DNA from: Hyphomicrobiales bacterium
Lineage (GTDB): Bacteria; Pseudomonadota; Alphaproteobacteria; Rhizobiales; Aestuariivirgaceae
NCBI GenBank assembly: GCA_012032065.1
Contig: JAAURV010000131.1
Coordinates: 1-8,018, forward strand
DNA: 8,018 bases
Direction: 5' to 3'
The position numbers and the translations under genes were made by a program. This document shows positions 6,402 to 8,018 of the stretch, piece by piece. The first letter of the stretch is position 1. Each line of letters starts with the position of its first letter. The notes below the pieces were generated by a model that was not told the origin of the DNA, did not search any database, and saw nothing but the letters and a program-made list of their open reading frames with translations.

Positions 6402-7242
6402 ATGCGGTGCGGCATTTTTGTGGATGCTGGATATGTGTTTGCGCAAGGATCAGTTGCGCTTTGTGGTGTAAAGCAGCCTCGGCATAGGGTACGGCTAGAC
6501 AAGCAACAGATAGTTGAACTGCTGCTTAACACCATGGCTTCAAAAAAGCCCCAAATCTGAACTGCTACGTATCTACTGGTATGATGGAGCATCGGTCGCC
6601 GGGCCGACTGCCCAACAATCGACCTGGCCTTCAATGAAAAATATAAAACTTCGGTTGGGTTTCATCAACAGTCACGGCGAGCAAAAGGGAGTCGATTCTC
6701 TTATTGTAACAGATTTGATCGAACTCGCACGCAATAGGGCATTGAGCGACGCACTATTGGTTTCAGGGGATGAAGACGTGCGAGTTGGTGTAACCATTGC
6801 GCAAAGCTGCGGTGTCAGGGTCCACTTGGTTGGAATAGTGCCCAGTCGCGGTTCGCAATCTCAGCTCCTCCTGCAGGAAGCAGACACCACGACTGAGTGG
6901 GCACTCGATGAGATCAGTAAGTTCTTATCTGTAACGAGTTCACCAACCTCTGTGAAAGAGAGTTCTGCCTCTGCACCTGAAAAACTAGCTGAGGGAGCGT
7001 CGGTAGATTTGGAAAGAGCCTTCGGTGAGACCGTTGCCCTTATCTCCCGGAATTTATCAGAAGGCGAGATTGCAACTATTTTGGCTCAGATCGCAATACC
7101 CCCTGACATCGACGGTAAACTCCTCGGTACAGCTCGCGACAAACTTTCAAGACAACTTAGCCCAATAGAAAAAAGACGACTGCGCGACGTCTTCAGGCAG
7201 AGCCTGAAATCGAGCGGTTCATCCTCAAAGGGATCACACTAG
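6402..7242 (+). pseudogene. NYN (PIN-like) domain RNase-like protein, +1 frameshifted
   Basis: With one base removed at the A6/C4 run (6542-6552) the gene encodes 279 residues. The NYN domain covers about 1-170: GIFVDAGYVF (4-13), WYDGAS (59-64), KGVDSLIVTDLIELARNRA (95-113), LLVSGDEDVRVG (118-129) and VHLVGIVPSRGSQSQLL. The acidic residues expected of a metal-dependent nuclease are present (D8, D98, D104, D123, D125). A Ser/Thr/Pro-rich linker (about 175-200) leads to a helical, charged C-terminal part (about 205-267) that I cannot assign. The first frame stops at TGA 6558-6560; the second is open to 7242. The ATG at 6402 is preferred, 7 bases after a G6 run and matching the expected N-terminus; 6396 is an in-frame alternative. 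GC is clearly below the neighbours, suggesting transfer. Conserved downstream sequence argues for a recent break, sequencing error or translational bypass. RNA cleavage is inferred. Confidence 0.85.
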
Positions 7243-7791
7243 GTGCTTCTGGAACGCGAAAGGACGACCCTGCTCCTCATCGACATCCAGGAGCGGCTGT
7301 TGCCGGCGATGGCGCATGCGAAGGAAACCGAGGCGCGCGCTGCGATCCTGATCCAGGCGGCGAAGGCGCTCGACGTGCCGCTTGCGGTTTCGGAACAATA
7401 TCCGAAGGGGCTGGGGCATACGGTTCCGGCGCTCCGCGAGGAGATCGGCAATGCGCCGGTGTTCGAGAAGACGGCGTTTTCGTGCTGGCGCGATGCGGCG
7501 CTGAAGAAACATCTGATCGGCGCGTTCGAAAATGGCCGTCCGCAAGTTCTGATTGCCGGCATCGAAGCGCATGTCTGCGTGCTGCAGACGGCGGCGACAT
7601 GGCGCAGGCGGGGTTGGGTTTTCGTGGCAGCGGACGCGGTGTCGTCACGCAAGGAAACCTCCGTGAGTCTCGCCTTCGACCGGATGCGGCAGGCCGGCGT
7701 TGCGGTGGTGAACACGGAGATGGCGGTGTTCGAGATGTTGGGTGGGGCGGGTAGTACGCAGTTTAGGAGTTTGTCCGCTCTCATCCGGTAG
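7243..7791 (+). CDS. Isochorismatase-family cysteine hydrolase
   Basis: A 182-residue cytosolic hydrolase of the isochorismatase superfamily, related to YcaC/ISOC-type proteins. The Asp-Lys-Cys triad is visible: D14 in LLLIDIQERLLPAM, K76 in VFEKTAFSC and C112 in IAGIEAHVCVLQTA. SEQYPKGLGHTVPAL (50-64) is typical of this subgroup. Its substrate is unknown; the fold also serves nicotinamidase and other amidases, so isochorismate is not implied. The start is forced to GTG 7243: the preceding codon is the NYN stop TAG in the same frame, and the next Met (residue 23) would remove the catalytic Asp. AAGGGA lies about 11 bases upstream, a distant ribosome-binding site. GC is high again, like ptrB. 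Translation may depend on ribosomes finishing the NYN gene. Confidence 0.92.
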   Translation: MLLERERTTLLLIDIQERLLPAMAHAKETEARAAILIQAAKALDVPLAVSEQYPKGLGHTVPALREEIGNAPVFEKTAFSCWRDAALKKHLIGAFENGRPQVLIAGIEAHVCVLQTAATWRRRGWVFVAADAVSSRKETSVSLAFDRMRQAGVAVVNTEMAVFEMLGGAGSTQFRSLSALIR

Positions 7792-7828
7792 TCAAATTGC
7801 GGACTCCAGATTTTGACTCGCCCTGCTG

Positions 7829-7858
7829 AATTAAAATTTCTGTCTCCAAATTTTAATT
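7829..7858. repeat. AT-rich 11-bp perfect inverted repeat
   Basis: AATTAAAATTT (7829-7839) and AAATTTTAATT (7848-7858) pair perfectly around CTGTCTCC. It lies 38 bases after the isochorismatase stop. A stem of only A-T pairs is a poor Rho-independent terminator and more like a protein-binding site or a remnant of a repeat. A weaker pair, GTCAAA (7791-7796) with TTTGAC (7812-7817), sits between it and the stop. Confidence 0.45.
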
Positions 7859-7879
7859 GGGAAGGCCAATTTCCAAGAA

Positions 7880-8000
7880 CCTCGTGCTGAGGTGCATCGC
7901 GGAACGCGATGCCTCGAAGCAGGCCGCCAGTCCGAGCGATAAAAATCGCGCTTGCGGCCATGCTTTCGAGGCCCTCCTTCGGAGGGACCTCAGCATGAGG
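7880..8000. repeat. Cloverleaf-like intergenic palindromic repeat
   Basis: The outer arms CCTCGTGCTGAGG (7880-7892) and CCTCAGCATGAGG (7988-8000) pair at 12 of 13 positions. Inside are GCATCGCG/CGCGATGC (7894-7901 with 7905-7912), CCTCGAAGCA against TGCTTTCGAGG (about 7912-7921 with 7961-7971), GGCCGC/GCGGCC (7922-7927 with 7954-7959), GCGAT/ATCGC around AAAA, and CCCTCC/GGAGGG (7972-7977 with 7981-7986). The CCTCATGCTGAGG and CCTCGAAGCATG words are typical of dispersed intergenic palindromes in alphaproteobacteria. No coding capacity. It may also form the 3' end of the transcript. Confidence 0.7.
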
Positions 8001-8018
8001 TATGTGTGGTAAACTCGT

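Noticed and set aside
6541..6552. A AAA AAG as a programmed -1 frameshift site like that of dnaX.
   Set aside because: The conserved downstream NYN frame is +1, not -1. A -1 slip would enter a frame with no family sequence.
1..8018. CRISPR array, tRNA, rRNA, transposase or toxin-antitoxin pair.
   Set aside because: No regularly spaced repeats, cloverleaf tRNA with anticodon, ribosomal sequence or transposase motifs were seen. The cloverleaf-like repeat at 7880-8000 lacks tRNA features.

Overview
The window looks like the chromosome of a GC-rich alphaproteobacterium. A MucR/Ros-type regulator, a DUF2336 protein and a PAS_5 sensor-like protein are largely alphaproteobacterial families. The window also ends in the kind of long imperfect palindrome common between genes in that class. 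I cannot name a genus.

Left part, all on the minus strand (reading right to left from about 3554): a long acidic DUF2336 protein, then a mucR-type transcription regulator, then a small PAS-domain protein ending at 193. The DUF2336 gene carries a one-base frame break near 1726. Just beyond the PAS gene, at 90-193, lies a cluster of strong inverted repeats.

Middle part, plus strand: a divergent intergenic region (3555-3757) with a CtrA-like TTAA-N7-TTAG site leads into a tight two-gene unit. It holds msrB (methionine-R-sulfoxide reductase) and ptrB (oligopeptidase B, S9 serine peptidase), separated by 3 bases. The pair fits cytosolic protein maintenance: repair of oxidised methionine and clearance of peptides.

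Right part, plus strand: after ptrB the base composition falls. A sigma-70-like promoter (6278-6307) is followed by two stem-loops and a NYN-domain RNase-like gene that is broken by a +1 frameshift at an A6/C4 run. Its stop codon directly abuts, in the same frame, the GTG start of an isochorismatase-family hydrolase with a complete Asp-Lys-Cys triad. The window closes with an AT-rich palindrome and a cloverleaf-like repeat at 7880-8000.

No transposase, CRISPR array, tRNA or rRNA is visible. No stretch over 300 bases lacks a gene. The most unusual part is 6249-7245: a compositionally distinct NYN locus with a compact structured leader and a zero-gap junction to the next gene. Two independent one-base frame breaks in 8 kb also raise the question of assembly error.
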